A stretch of 64,000 nt of DNA from an uncultured Candidatus Saccharibacteria bacterium. Lineage in GTDB: Bacteria > Patescibacteriota > Saccharimonadia > Saccharimonadales > Saccharimonadaceae. The stretch spans positions 1 to 64,000 of the forward strand of contig CAPKVJ010000002.1 in the NCBI GenBank assembly GCA_948648655.1. Reading direction: 5' to 3'. A program made the translations under genes and the position numbers. Shown here piece after piece: positions 16,044 to 24,475 of this stretch (position 1 is its first letter; every line of letters starts with the position of its first letter). The notes under the pieces are model-generated. The model was given only the letters and a program-made list of their open reading frames with translations. It searched no databases and was not told where the DNA came from.

Positions 16044-16791
16044 GGTACGCAAAAAAATCGATCGTGCAACCAAGATTAAGATTGCCGTTTTTACGATTAT
16101 AATTGGTGCTCTGCTAATTTATCTTATTCTTGATATTGCTCTGCAAGGACCACTAATGTCTTTGCTGTCAAACCGCGATCAACTTGTTGCGTCGGTCGAG
16201 TCTTGGGGGATTTTCGCACCATTATTATATATTCTACTTCAAATTGCCCAAACCGTCGCTGCACCTATACCTGGTCAAATCGTCGGTAGTGTCGGTGGCT
16301 TTCTCTTCGGTGGGTGGGGAATTTTGTGGACCTTGATTGGTAGCCTGATCGGCGACTGGATTGTGTTCAAAATTGCTCGTCGCTTCGGCCGTCCCCTGCT
16401 GGAAAAACTTTTCAAAAAGTCCGCCATCGCCAAATTTGATTTTATTATTGATGCCAAAGGCGCTTCATTAATTCTTTTTGCAATTTTTCTCTTGCCGGGC
16501 TTCCCTGATGATATCGTTTGCTATATTGCTGGATTGACAAAACTCCCTATATCCAGACTTATGGTATTGGTCGGTCTTGGTCGCTTGCCGACTATTATTC
16601 TGACGAATTTTCTCGGTGCTGGAATTAGCGATAATCTGGGGCTTGTCGCTGCCGCTTCAGTTTTGGGCATATTGGTATTGGGATTCTTTATTTGGAAACG
16701 CGAATGGATTATGAGCCTGCTCAAAGGCGAAGCCAAATTCAAAGACATCAAAAAACTCCCAGAACCCAAAGACCCTGATTTTTCCAAATAA
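16033..16791 (+). CDS. TVP38/TMEM64 (SNARE-associated, DedA superfamily) membrane protein
   Basis: A 252-residue protein with about six hydrophobic segments. The family signatures are AAPIPGQIVGSVGGFLFGG (about 75-95), GSLIGDWIVFKIARRFGRPL and the re-entrant FLLPGFPDDIVCYIAGL (about 155-171). DedA/TVP38 proteins are linked to phospholipid scrambling and membrane homeostasis. A charged C-terminal tail follows the last helix. It starts inside the end of rny with an 11-base overlap. The role in this organism is unknown, but a host-lipid-dependent lifestyle would make lipid handling relevant. Confidence 0.78.
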   Translation: MPSKVRKKIDRATKIKIAVFTIIIGALLIYLILDIALQGPLMSLLSNRDQLVASVESWGIFAPLLYILLQIAQTVAAPIPGQIVGSVGGFLFGGWGILWTLIGSLIGDWIVFKIARRFGRPLLEKLFKKSAIAKFDFIIDAKGASLILFAIFLLPGFPDDIVCYIAGLTKLPISRLMVLVGLGRLPTIILTNFLGAGISDNLGLVAAASVLGILVLGFFIWKREWIMSLLKGEAKFKDIKKLPEPKDPDFSK

Positions 16792-16792
16792 T

Positions 16793-17368
16793 CTAATACT
16801 GATAAAGCGCAGGCAAACTTTTTAATTCATCCAGAGATTTTACATTTTGCAAAATTTCCGGCCATAAATATTTCGCATTTGGTTTCTTTGCGTATTCTCG
16901 TAGTTCATCAAAAGTGACTTCTAGCACTTCGATTTTTTCACCTGCATCCAACTCTTGTGGACCTTGCTGGATAAAATCTGTCGCCAGAAATGTATAAACC
17001 AGCCAATCCAACTTCAAAAATGGTTGGCGCACATCAATCAACTCCCAATTTTGGAAACTCATTCCTGTCTCTTCACGAAGCTCTCGCTTTGCAGCTTCAA
17101 GCTCGGTTTCGTCCGGGTTATCGTGCCTCCCTCCAGGATAATCATAGAACCATCCTTGACGTGGCTGTGTTTGGTAGGTGATGACAATTTTATCGTCCTT
17201 GACCGCGATAATTACTACTGTATCTTCGCGCCGCAACATTTCAAAAGTCGCCATCGATCCATCAAAAAGCTCCTGTGGCCACTGATAAACATCAAAAAGT
17301 TCTCCCCGAAATTTGCATTCTGCCTGCTTTGGGATTAATTTCGCATTTTCTGGAATGTATTTACGCAT
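16793..17368 (-). CDS. NUDIX hydrolase, ADP-ribose pyrophosphatase-like
   Basis: A 191-residue protein. The Nudix box GGRHDNPDETELEAAKRELREETGM is shifted from the consensus but keeps REL-REETG (about residues 85-110). The preceding QPRQGWFYDYPGG is typical of ADP-ribose pyrophosphatases. It likely hydrolyses nucleoside diphosphate sugars or ADP-ribose. It is convergent with the membrane-protein gene, ending 2 bases after it. It is one of three NUDIX proteins in this window. Confidence 0.83.
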   Translation of the reverse strand: MRKYIPENAKLIPKQAECKFRGELFDVYQWPQELFDGSMATFEMLRREDTVVIIAVKDDKIVITYQTQPRQGWFYDYPGGRHDNPDETELEAAKRELREETGMSFQNWELIDVRQPFLKLDWLVYTFLATDFIQQGPQELDAGEKIEVLEVTFDELREYAKKPNAKYLWPEILQNVKSLDELKSLPALYQY

Positions 17369-17413
17369 AAAATCATTATAACATCAAAGCCTCCTCTGTG
17401 TTATTATATAAGT

Positions 17414-17575
17414 ATGCACGCGGGAACTATTTTACTATCCTGGATTATCTCTGCTATAGTTTTTGTCGCCCTCCTCATTGCTAGCGGCATGCTCACGATC
17501 CATGTCGAAATCATCGGCAAAGATGAGAGGAAGAAAAAGCACAAAGACGATAACGAAGAAAGTGACGAAGAATAA
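17414..17575 (+). CDS. Small single-pass membrane protein (53 aa)
   Basis: A short frame starting 6 bases after a TATTAT -10-like box. It encodes MHAGTILLSWIISAIVFVAL, a hydrophobic helix to about residue 30, and then a very charged tail (KDERKKKHKDDNEESDEE). The start-codon spacing matches the leaderless pattern of the window, which supports a real gene. No family is recognised. Confidence 0.55.
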   Translation: MHAGTILLSWIISAIVFVALLIASGMLTIHVEIIGKDERKKKHKDDNEESDEE

Positions 17576-17633
17576 CGCCATGCGAATCTAAAGATATTCC
17601 TAAATCTACCAGACAATTTAATAGGAGTATTTT

Positions 17634-18998
17634 ATGCTGCAAATTTCTAACTTAAGTTTTTCTTATCAAAACCAACCGCTTTTAGAAAATCTAAATCTGT
17701 CACTAACAGGCTCGGACGTGGTGGGCATCATCGGCGATAATGGTATCGGAAAGACAACTTTGCTACGCCTAATTGCTGGTGAGCTGCGACCGGATAATGG
17801 GAGTATTAAGACGAGAGGTGAAATTGGTTTCTTGAAACAGACGCAAGATGACCTAGAGCGCAAGTCTGGCGGCGAGCGTACGCAAATTCGACTGGCAGAG
17901 CTGTTTCGACGAAACCCAGAAATATTATTGCTTGACGAGCCGACCAATAATTTAGACCACGAGAGCAAAGCCTGGTTATTGAGAAATCTACATGAATATC
18001 GTGGGTTAGTGCTAGTCGTGAGTCACGACCGAGATTTTATTCAGAAGGTAGCAAATAAAATCATCTATCTACACGACAATCAAGCCGAAATTTTTCTCGG
18101 TAATTACACGAGCTTTTGCGAGCAACAAGCGCAAATACAGCATGAACAACTACAAGACTATGAAAAAATGCAGCAAGAAAGAAGAAAGCTCGAACGACAA
18201 CTAAAAAATGCGTCTGACCGAGCGCACAAAAGTAATCGCCGCAACTACAACAAAATAAGTGATGAATCAAAATTACGTTATAATGGCCAGAGATCAGCAG
18301 CGCAGAATAGCTCCGGGAAAGTTCTACGAGCTACACAAAGTCGAATCGCACAAATCGCAACTATCGAAAAACCAGTAAAACGCAAAACTTATAGCGCAGA
18401 AGTTTCAGTCAACTTTCTACACAACCGAAAGCTATTAGAAGTAATCAATTTATCGAAAAGTTATGGTCAGAAAAAACTGTTTGAAAATTTGAATTTTACA
18501 ATCCGTACGGGCGAGCGCATACGTGTTTGCGGACGAAATGGCAGCGGAAAAAGTACCTTATTCCAGATAATACTGGGCAAAAGGGAAGCCGATAGTGGTG
18601 AAATTTGGATTGCGCCAAATATTCAGATTGGCTATGTCTCGCAAGACGTAACAGAGCTTGATTTGGATAAAAGTTTCTTGGAACAAAGTGAAGATTTTGA
18701 CAAAACCGAAGTTTTTCGTGCCGCAGCAACCCTAGATTTCTCACCGCAAGATCTGCATGAACCGATGAGGAAATTATCTCGTGGGCAGTTAACAAAGATT
18801 TCAATTTTGATGCTAGTCCTTCACCCACTTGACCTTGTAATAATTGATGAGCTCACGAACCATATCGATATTCGTGCTCGTGAAAATATCGAGTCCGCGC
18901 TCAATCAATATCCTGGAGCTATACTAATGGCAACTCACGATGAAGTCTTCGCTCAAGCAATCGGAGCCCATCGGAAAGTTTACTTGCATACAGCTTAA
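17634..18998 (+). CDS. ABC-F family ATPase (ribosome-associated or antibiotic-protection type)
   Basis: A 454-residue soluble protein with two ABC ATPase domains and no membrane segments. Domain 1 has Walker A GDNGIGKTT (about 36), signature KSGGERT, and LLLDEPTNNLDHE. A charged linker (about 165-260) is followed by domain 2 with GRNGSGKST, LSRGQ, and a degenerate Walker B LVIIDELTNHID. ABC-F proteins act on ribosomes in translation or in resistance to ribosome-targeting antibiotics. At 454 residues it is short for the family, with compact ATPase domains. TTTAATAGGAG precedes the ATG. Confidence 0.85.
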   Translation: MLQISNLSFSYQNQPLLENLNLSLTGSDVVGIIGDNGIGKTTLLRLIAGELRPDNGSIKTRGEIGFLKQTQDDLERKSGGERTQIRLAELFRRNPEILLLDEPTNNLDHESKAWLLRNLHEYRGLVLVVSHDRDFIQKVANKIIYLHDNQAEIFLGNYTSFCEQQAQIQHEQLQDYEKMQQERRKLERQLKNASDRAHKSNRRNYNKISDESKLRYNGQRSAAQNSSGKVLRATQSRIAQIATIEKPVKRKTYSAEVSVNFLHNRKLLEVINLSKSYGQKKLFENLNFTIRTGERIRVCGRNGSGKSTLFQIILGKREADSGEIWIAPNIQIGYVSQDVTELDLDKSFLEQSEDFDKTEVFRAAATLDFSPQDLHEPMRKLSRGQLTKISILMLVLHPLDLVIIDELTNHIDIRARENIESALNQYPGAILMATHDEVFAQAIGAHRKVYLHTA

Positions 18999-19054
18999 GT
19001 GGATCTTCTAGAGGGCACGAAGCTTAAATAAGTAAAATATGGTATAATAAAAAT

Positions 19055-19138
19055 ATGTCAAAGAATGAATCCCTGCACCAGACCAAATGTGTCAAGAACG
19101 ATGGAAGTAATTGTCAGATGGTATGCAAAAACACATAA
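19055..19138 (+). CDS. 27-residue leader-like small ORF before the Mrr-type nuclease
   Basis: ATG 6 bases after TATAAT, with 27 codons ending in TAA at 19136. The peptide ends KCVKNDGSNCQMVCKNT and has three cysteines. The downstream nuclease gene has its own AAAGGGGG site 22 bases later. Promoter spacing supports translation. It could be a leader peptide that couples translation to the nuclease or an independent small protein. Confidence 0.4.
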   Translation: MSKNESLHQTKCVKNDGSNCQMVCKNT

Positions 19139-19160
19139 CCGGGCGAAAGGGGGTCTGTAG

Positions 19161-20078
19161 ATGAGCAACTTCAGCAGTTTACCTAAAATTCAGCAAGAAA
19201 ACATCTTGATGTTGGATATTCTACAACTCTTGCAGCAGTGCGGCGGTAGTTTAACTCGTGATGAAATCAATCAGAAGTTGCCTGATATTGATGAGAATAT
19301 TACTCCGGAGTATATCAATTTTGAGAAAAAGACTAAATCTGGCAGCATGAATAATCCTTTTGCCTGGTCTCGTAACTTCGCCATAAAACATCTCGGACTG
19401 GCTGGTTTTCTCACTTATCAACGTGCTCAGCCCATAATCCTCACTCATAAAGGGATTAGTTTTAATACCTCAAACTTTGATGCGGCACGCGATGTTCGTA
19501 GTATTTCAGAGCCCAAGATGAAAGAACTATCAGTGAAGAATAAGGCGCGCAAAGCGGCAAAACAAAATAAAAACTTCAATGCTGATGTTTTATACGAAGA
19601 AGACGAAAGTATGGATTTTAGGACCAAGCTTCTTAAATCCATATCCAAGATGTCACCAATCAAATTCGAACAATTATGTCGCAAAATTCTTAATAAGATG
19701 AATGTTGAAATCGATAAGAATCTTGGCGTTCAGTATGTAGCGGATGGCGGAATTGACGGCTTTGGATATTATATTGGTGATGACCTTCGCACCGTGCGTA
19801 TTGCTATTCAAGTGAAACGTTGGCAGGGGCCCGTAGGCGCACCAGAAATACAAAAATTCATCGGTGCTGTTTCAAACTTTGATGCAGAGTACGGAGTCTT
19901 TATCACGAACTCGTATTTTACCGCCTCTGCTAAAGAAGTTGCGCGTAAAGGTCGGCACACGATTACTTTAATTGATCAAGACAAGCTGGTTAAACTAATA
20001 TGTGAGCTTAAAATTGGTGTTGAACCAGTTACAACCTACAGAATGATCGATGACATTTATTTTGATAATGAGCCATAA
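19161..20078 (+). CDS. Mrr-type (PD-(D/E)XK) restriction endonuclease
   Basis: A 305-residue protein. The N-terminal half (1-110) resembles the Mrr_N winged-helix DNA-recognition domain. The C-terminal half has the Mrr catalytic core: SPIKFEQLCRKIL, the Asp motif ADGGIDGFGY near 195, QVKRW near 215 (the Q-x-K of Mrr), and a closing YGVFITNSYFTASAKE. Mrr enzymes cut foreign methylated DNA without a partner methylase. A strong AAAGGGGG ribosome-binding site precedes the ATG. This gene opens the defence-rich, AT-rich island that runs to about 30.6 kb. Confidence 0.82.
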   Translation: MSNFSSLPKIQQENILMLDILQLLQQCGGSLTRDEINQKLPDIDENITPEYINFEKKTKSGSMNNPFAWSRNFAIKHLGLAGFLTYQRAQPIILTHKGISFNTSNFDAARDVRSISEPKMKELSVKNKARKAAKQNKNFNADVLYEEDESMDFRTKLLKSISKMSPIKFEQLCRKILNKMNVEIDKNLGVQYVADGGIDGFGYYIGDDLRTVRIAIQVKRWQGPVGAPEIQKFIGAVSNFDAEYGVFITNSYFTASAKEVARKGRHTITLIDQDKLVKLICELKIGVEPVTTYRMIDDIYFDNEP

Positions 20079-20091
20079 CTTTGCTAAACCT

Positions 20092-20276
20092 TAAGTCTTT
20101 AACAACCAAACTAATAGAGATAGAACCATACAAATAGGCGTAAGTTATAGATAAAGGCAAAAGGCAAATTAAACAAGAATCGTTTAGAAACTCCTTCTCT
20201 GGGGTATTAGAAAAATTGTCCATTTTATAGGGGTCGAATTCGCTAAAATTACATTTATTTCAGCTGTGGTCGGACG
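20092..20276 (-). repeat. Dispersed repeat, left copy (inverted relative to 26790-26974)
   Basis: On the minus strand this reads GACCACAG...TTTTAG...GACCCCT-TAAAATGG and then a stretch coding EFLNDSCLICLLP. It matches 26790-26974 on the plus strand along about 180 bases, with scattered substitutions. Confidence 0.7.
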
Positions 20277-20309
20277 TAGTTTGTTCGGCGTTAACAAAGT
20301 TTCTAGAGG
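20268..20309 (-). repeat. 42-bp repeat arm (shared with 30576-30617)
   Basis: The minus strand CCTCTAG...TTGTTAACGCCGAACAAACTACGTCCGACC matches the plus strand at 30576-30617 with only a few differences. The two copies therefore face each other across the island. Confidence 0.7.
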
Positions 20310-20372
20310 TATACTTTTAAGAAAAGCGTGTTATGTGATGACTGTTAATGTAAAAGATTATATAATATACCT

Positions 20373-21501
20373 ATGAGTAAGAAAAAATCGGACAGAATGA
20401 TCTCGATTATGAGCAATCTCAAGACTAGCTTCGTAAAGAATTTTTCGTTTATCACAGACATAAAGCAATTGCCAAAACAAAAAGGCGCCCAGATGAACTT
20501 TACGCTAATAGAGTTAAATGTTAATCCAGATAGGGTATTTCGATTGCTTGAACTTCTTATTGATCAACCATATGTAGACATACATAAAAAGAACGGAACT
20601 TTGTTCGTAGACGACAAGATAAATTGGGACTTTTATTTCAGAAGCGATAAAGGCTTTATAGACATTCATGACTGGAAGGGATATTCAGTAAGGATTACAT
20701 CCGTTGACGGTCGTGACATACGAGAAGACGCAGAGGTTCTTAAAAGCATAGTAGAAGAAGGCATAAAGGTCTATTCGGATTATGTAAAGACATTATCCAA
20801 AGAGTCCTTAGAATCCGCTCCATTGGACAATTTTATATATGCTATGGGGTCACTATTCCTATTATATAATCACTCGAAGGAATTAAATAAAGATGGGGTT
20901 TCAAGCTTTCTGGAGAGCCTGATGTTGTTAGTATCAATTATTGACACACAACTAAGATATCTAGTTCTTCTCACGCGCATTAACGACAGAAAAACAAAAA
21001 AAGTTGACCCAGATTTCCAGCAGCTATTTCAGCAGTAAAGTAATAATGCGTTTATTTCGGAACGCGAAGTGTTAAAACTAGCAAAAAATGAAGTTGACTT
21101 TACTCCTACAAACAAAACTTCTTAAGCGAATCGAGAAATTATATGATTTTAGGAACAGAGCGGTGCACAGATTTGCAATAACTTCATTCCAGTATTCTGA
21201 TTTAAAACCTGTAGTGCAAGAATATGAGGATATGCCACATATTCTAGGAGATCTAATAGAAAAGTTGGAGCAGGAGCAAGCAGATTTAGGTGTTGGCTTT
21301 ATTGATAAAGAACATATTGCTCCGTTATCGGACAAGGAGCTTGAAAACATGGTCGCATCTTTGACAAAAAGAAAAATAGACCCAACGTATAGCGAAATAC
21401 CTAGTCGCACAGCAATGTTTAGCGATAAATATGAAGATGGCATAAATCCTATTTTAAGGCATATACTTGATGAGGAGTTTAATAAAAAAAGCAAGCCTTA
21501 A
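20373..21501 (+). pseudogene. Broken gene of unknown family (in-frame stop plus frameshift)
   Basis: An open frame of 221 codons (20373-21038) ends at TAA. Reading on in the same frame gives SNNAFISEREVLKLAKNE with no start, and after one frameshift near 21115 the sequence continues as LLKRIEKLYDFRNRAVHRF to 21501. The pieces join into one plausible helical protein of about 370 residues with a FRNRAVHRF motif like those of HEPN- or DUF-type proteins. I therefore read a decayed gene. The alternative is two small genes: a 221-residue one and a 137-residue one starting at 21088. No function is recognised. Confidence 0.55.
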
Positions 21502-21735
21502 TTGCTTACTCGGCTTCCATAACCATATTATATCTACCACTTCGGCGGACTTTCTCGTCCATATATGCTCGACAATTTCTCCATTAGCCCAAAGTTTATA
21601 CCCCAGTTGACTCAAATAGTTCAATCTATCTTCAAGGCTTGGAAACATAATATCGTCCACCATCACAAAGTGATACTCTCCGTCTGTACCCAGATACTTC
21701 ATAACTGTAATTAACTTTAGAGATAAATGTTTCAT
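21454..21735 (-). CDS. Small hypothetical protein, paralogous to the 66-aa gene at 21865
   Basis: The frame starting MKHLSLKLITVMKYLGTDG contains a segment (VMKYLGTDGEYHFVMVDD...LSQLGYKLWANGEIVEHIW). It parallels the next gene (IMKYKSPNGVYDFKCLDKW...LEAEGYEVLWIKTL), so a duplication is likely. No good ribosome-binding site is seen, and the last 48 bases overlap the antisense broken gene. A longer form from a GTG at 21801 would add a hydrophobic N-terminus. Confidence 0.35.
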   Translation of the reverse strand: MKHLSLKLITVMKYLGTDGEYHFVMVDDIMFPSLEDRLNYLSQLGYKLWANGEIVEHIWTRKSAEVVDIIWLWKPSKQLRLAFFIKLLIKYMP

Positions 21736-21864
21736 AAGAGCAATTATCGTTAGAAATACGTAAAAAGTAAATGATAAAAATATAGCCCCTAAGTTCAACA
21801 CCTAAAGGCTATTACTTGAGCCTAAAACTTTCTCGCTAACTGCCGTTTAGCTGAGGTGGTGTTG

Positions 21865-22065
21865 TCATAAATCAAATATCGGCAAAGTCTTAATCCACAA
21901 AACTTCGTAACCCTCAGCTTCTAACCTTTGCTTCTCTTTAATCATTTTGTCTAATCGCTCTACCTCGTCCGCCACATTCCATTTATCAAGACACTTAAAA
22001 TCATACACTCCATTTGGAGACTTATATTTCATAATGGTGACACTATTTTCACTTGCTGGATTCAT
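21865..22065 (-). CDS. Small hypothetical protein (66 aa), translationally coupled to the NUDIX fusion
   Basis: It starts with ATG five bases after GGAGAGGAG, and its first codons overlap the 3' end of the NUDIX-fusion gene by 17 bases. The peptide has a short beta-like start (SVTIMKYKSPNGVYDFKCL) and a helical middle (ADEVERLDKMIKEKQRLEAEGYEVLW). Similar short single-domain proteins occur in mobile regions. No function is recognised. Confidence 0.55.
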   Translation of the reverse strand: MNPASENSVTIMKYKSPNGVYDFKCLDKWNVADEVERLDKMIKEKQRLEAEGYEVLWIKTLPIFDL

Positions 22066-22927
22066 ATTTTCTCCTCTCCTCCATTTTTCGTTTATGCTCC
22101 TCCAATCTTTTCTTGTCTAGTTGTCTGAACTTCTCCCAAACTATTCTCCGCTCCTCGCCCTCCAATAATTTAGCTCCGCTTATACCAATCTCAAAAACCG
22201 AGTAACTATTACTATCATGATCCATACGACTAGACTGCTCCGCATATAAGACAATGTTATCACCAACTTCCTCTAAAAAATAATCAAACCCACCAAACAT
22301 TCCCGGAATAGTAATATGCTGACCATTCTCCCATCCTAGCAAGCCCCCATCAATCTTCGGAAACTCAAAGTCTGGATTGTCCGCTAAATATTTGTCAAAG
22401 CCACAAAACTTACACCGCTCGATAATCAGCTCCTCAAAGTTTTGCTCCAACTCTTCACCATAGTTTCTATATTTCCTAGTATATTTTATTGTATCTATCA
22501 ATGGTTGGTAATCTGCGGGATTAATCTCATTTTTCACCGGCTTTTCACCAATAGGAAACCATTTTACCTCTTTCACTTCACTTGAATTTGGCTGAATTTC
22601 TCCATCATAATCATCTACTAGAAATATTGTGGTGACTATATAAACTTCATCACCATTTGGGTAAAACATGTGCTGTTCTGGTCCAGCATAAACACCGATT
22701 AGCTTATAACTGGTAGCTATAATTCCTAGCTCTTCTTGTAATTCGCGCTTCATCGCTTCCACCGGCGTCTCATTAAATTCAAGACAGCCTCCATTAGCTC
22801 CCCATTTGTAGTTATCGGTACGCAGCTGCAACAGCAATTTATTATCTTTTAAGACAAAACATGCCGCCGTTGGCATAAAAATCGGATCATGCCCCACCTT
22901 TTTCCTAATTTCAGAAATATAGCTCAT
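22049..22927 (-). CDS. NUDIX hydrolase with extra C-terminal domain
   Basis: A 292-residue protein. Residues 10-145 are a NUDIX domain with GGCLEFNETPVEAMKRELQEELGI as the Nudix box (about 46-68). The second half contains two closely spaced cysteines (CKFCGF), then a region rich in aromatic and Gly residues (GGLLGWENGQHITIPG) that I do not recognise, and a very basic/acidic helical tail. Stand-alone NUDIX proteins end near residue 150, so this is a fusion. It might couple nucleotide hydrolysis to a sensor domain. It lies immediately downstream of tRNA-Pro(CGG) on the same strand. Confidence 0.7.
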   Translation of the reverse strand: MSYISEIRKKVGHDPIFMPTAACFVLKDNKLLLQLRTDNYKWGANGGCLEFNETPVEAMKRELQEELGIIATSYKLIGVYAGPEQHMFYPNGDEVYIVTTIFLVDDYDGEIQPNSSEVKEVKWFPIGEKPVKNEINPADYQPLIDTIKYTRKYRNYGEELEQNFEELIIERCKFCGFDKYLADNPDFEFPKIDGGLLGWENGQHITIPGMFGGFDYFLEEVGDNIVLYAEQSSRMDHDSNSYSVFEIGISGAKLLEGEERRIVWEKFRQLDKKRLEEHKRKMEERRKYESSK

Positions 22928-22937
22928 AAACTTTTCC

Positions 22938-23013
22938 TGGTCAGGGTGATGAGACTTGAACTCACGACCTCGCAGTCCCGAACCGCGCGCGCTACCAACT
23001 GCGCCACACCCTG
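22938..23013 (-). tRNA. tRNA-Pro (CGG anticodon)
   Basis: A 76-base cloverleaf on the minus strand. The 7-bp acceptor stem is CAGGGTG/CACCCTG, the T-arm is GTGAG-TTCAAGT-CTCAT, and the anticodon loop TTCGGGA gives CGG. The CCA end is encoded. Confidence 0.92.
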
Positions 23014-23038
23014 AACACCTTTATTTTACCACAATTCT

Positions 23039-23605
23039 CTAGAGAGAGGAATATCGCGCTGCCCAGTAACGTGTCACTTTCACTTCTTTTAATTTGGTTG
23101 CATAGAACGGAATTCTCTCATTAGCACAAGCATCAAACTTCGCCCAACAACTAATAATAGCAATTTGTCGGTGCACGTACAAATCATAATCCAAATTGTC
23201 GACTGCCTCATTCGTCAGTCTCCCCCTCAAATGTTCAAAGATAGTATTGAGCAACCAATAATCATGATTCGGTACTGTAGCCGCGAAATAGGCTTGTTCT
23301 CTACCAATCATCCCTAGCATAATTAAGAAGATCAACTCGTCGTCTTGCACCAATAGTAGTCTTTGGGTAATTTTTTCTTCCAGATTTCGCTCATATTGGC
23401 GCAGGGCGTCGTCGATTTTTGTACAGTGCGCATGTAGTGTCGGGCGGGATATTTTTGCCATCTGACAGAACTCCCCCATTTGCACATCAACTCTACGCAT
23501 TTTTAGCATCTCGTGCAGCGCAGAATGAATTTTGATTTCTACCTTTCCAAAGCGAGCGTCCATTCTGTTGGGACGAGCTTCGTCGGTCTCAACAGAACTT
23601 GTCAT
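23039..23605 (-). CDS. TetR-like transcriptional regulator
   Basis: A 188-residue protein with an N-terminal helix-turn-helix typical of TetR regulators: KIHSALHEMLKMRRVDVQMG...ISRPTLHAHC (about residues 22-60). A helical ligand-binding part (about 75-188) follows. The ATG at 23605 was chosen because a TGCTATAAT box ends 7 bases before it; longer in-frame starts lie inside the promoter. It probably represses itself and a neighbour. Its location between tRNA genes inside the accessory island makes an island-encoded regulator plausible. Confidence 0.6.
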   Translation of the reverse strand: MTSSVETDEARPNRMDARFGKVEIKIHSALHEMLKMRRVDVQMGEFCQMAKISRPTLHAHCTKIDDALRQYERNLEEKITQRLLLVQDDELIFLIMLGMIGREQAYFAATVPNHDYWLLNTIFEHLRGRLTNEAVDNLDYDLYVHRQIAIISCWAKFDACANERIPFYATKLKEVKVTRYWAARYSSL

Positions 23606-23715
23606 ACTTACCATTATAGCACAGATATCGAAAAAAGTCAATAGATTTTGTATGATTTAGCTAAATTTTGCAAATTCATGCTCTACTTCACCCTTGCATT
23701 TGTTCTACAGATAAG

Positions 23716-23723
23716 TTATAATG
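23716..23723 (+). promoter_or_regulatory. -10 box of the tRNA-Asp/tRNA-Pro unit
   Basis: GTTATAAT lies just upstream of tRNA-Asp at 23732; a weak -35-like element precedes it. Confidence 0.45.
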
Positions 23724-23731
23724 ACAGTAAT

Positions 23732-23808
23732 GGAATCGTAGCTCAGTTGGTTAGAGCGCTGCCCTGTCACGGCAGAGGTCGCGAGTTCGAGTCTCGTCGG
23801 TTCCGCCA
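23732..23808 (+). tRNA. tRNA-Asp (GTC anticodon)
   Basis: A 77-base cloverleaf with acceptor GGAATCG/CGGTTCC, anticodon loop CTGTCAC (GTC), T-loop GTTCGAGTC and encoded CCA. Confidence 0.95.
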
Positions 23809-23824
23809 TTTTAGTATTAGTCAT

Positions 23825-23900
23825 CGGGGCGTAGCACAGTTGGTAGCGCACACGGTTTGGGACCGTGAGGTCGCTGGTTCGAGTCCAGTCGCCCCGACCA
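23825..23900 (+). tRNA. tRNA-Pro (TGG anticodon)
   Basis: A 76-base cloverleaf with acceptor CGGGGCG/CGCCCCG, anticodon loop TTTGGGA (TGG) and encoded CCA. The next gene begins 10 bases after the CCA. Confidence 0.95.
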
Positions 23901-23909
23901 CCAAAGCTT

Positions 23910-24461
23910 ATGACAACAAATTCGCAACAAGGACAAATTGGCTTAGCTGGAGAATACGCTGTTTTATCAGCGCTTATTTTAAATGGGTTCAATGCGGCTC
24001 GGACAGATGGTAATTCGAAGGATATCGACATTTTATGTAGTAATTCGGATTTTTCTCATGCTACAAAAGTCCAAGTAAAAAGCGAAGGCCCGCAAGCCTT
24101 TTATTCGGGAAGCAAGAAGTTGTACCCACGGTATTCATTCTTTATAGCTATGCTAGATAAATATCAAAATTATTATCGACAGGTCATTCTTGATCAGAGG
24201 ATCCACTTTGTATTCTATCTTTGCCCACAAACTCAAGCTGCACTCGAAACGAAACCGTTTGACAAAAATCGGGTTTACGGACGTTTCTTTGTAGCCTCTC
24301 CAGATGAAGTCGTAGCGCAACTAGATTCACAACTCGAACATGGTCATCCCCAGCGACTTTACTTTCGCGTTTTTGCAGAAGAAGATTCAGCTCGAGCAAA
24401 ATTCAATGGCGACTTGATGAAGGATTTTGAGAATCGGTGGGATAAGTTGATGGCAAGATAG
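23910..24461 (+). CDS. PD-(D/E)XK nuclease-like protein next to tRNA-Pro
   Basis: A 183-residue protein. GLAGEYAVLSALILNG (helix with conserved Glu), GNSKDIDILC (Asp) and KVQVKSEG (the x-x-K strand) form a PD-(D/E)XK-type core in the first 65 residues. A longer C-terminal part follows. Such small nucleases occur as restriction-like or resolvase-like proteins of mobile regions. It starts ten bases after the tRNA CCA end, so it may be co-transcribed with the tRNAs. The function is not certain; the catalytic-core reading is by motif only. Confidence 0.55.
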   Translation: MTTNSQQGQIGLAGEYAVLSALILNGFNAARTDGNSKDIDILCSNSDFSHATKVQVKSEGPQAFYSGSKKLYPRYSFFIAMLDKYQNYYRQVILDQRIHFVFYLCPQTQAALETKPFDKNRVYGRFFVASPDEVVAQLDSQLEHGHPQRLYFRVFAEEDSARAKFNGDLMKDFENRWDKLMAR

Positions 24462-24475
24462 GCAGTAATCAAGTT

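Larger units (their letters stand above)
20079..20372. other. Non-coding spacer containing dispersed inverted repeats
   Basis: No convincing gene is seen. A short minus-strand reading frame (20029-20223) exists, but its similarity to the plus-strand copy at 26841 is explained by the DNA repeat rather than by clear protein-level constraint. Confidence 0.5.

Noticed and set aside
23825..23900. tRNA-Pro as attachment site of the island
   Set aside because: No second copy of the tRNA 3' end was found in the window and no integrase is present.
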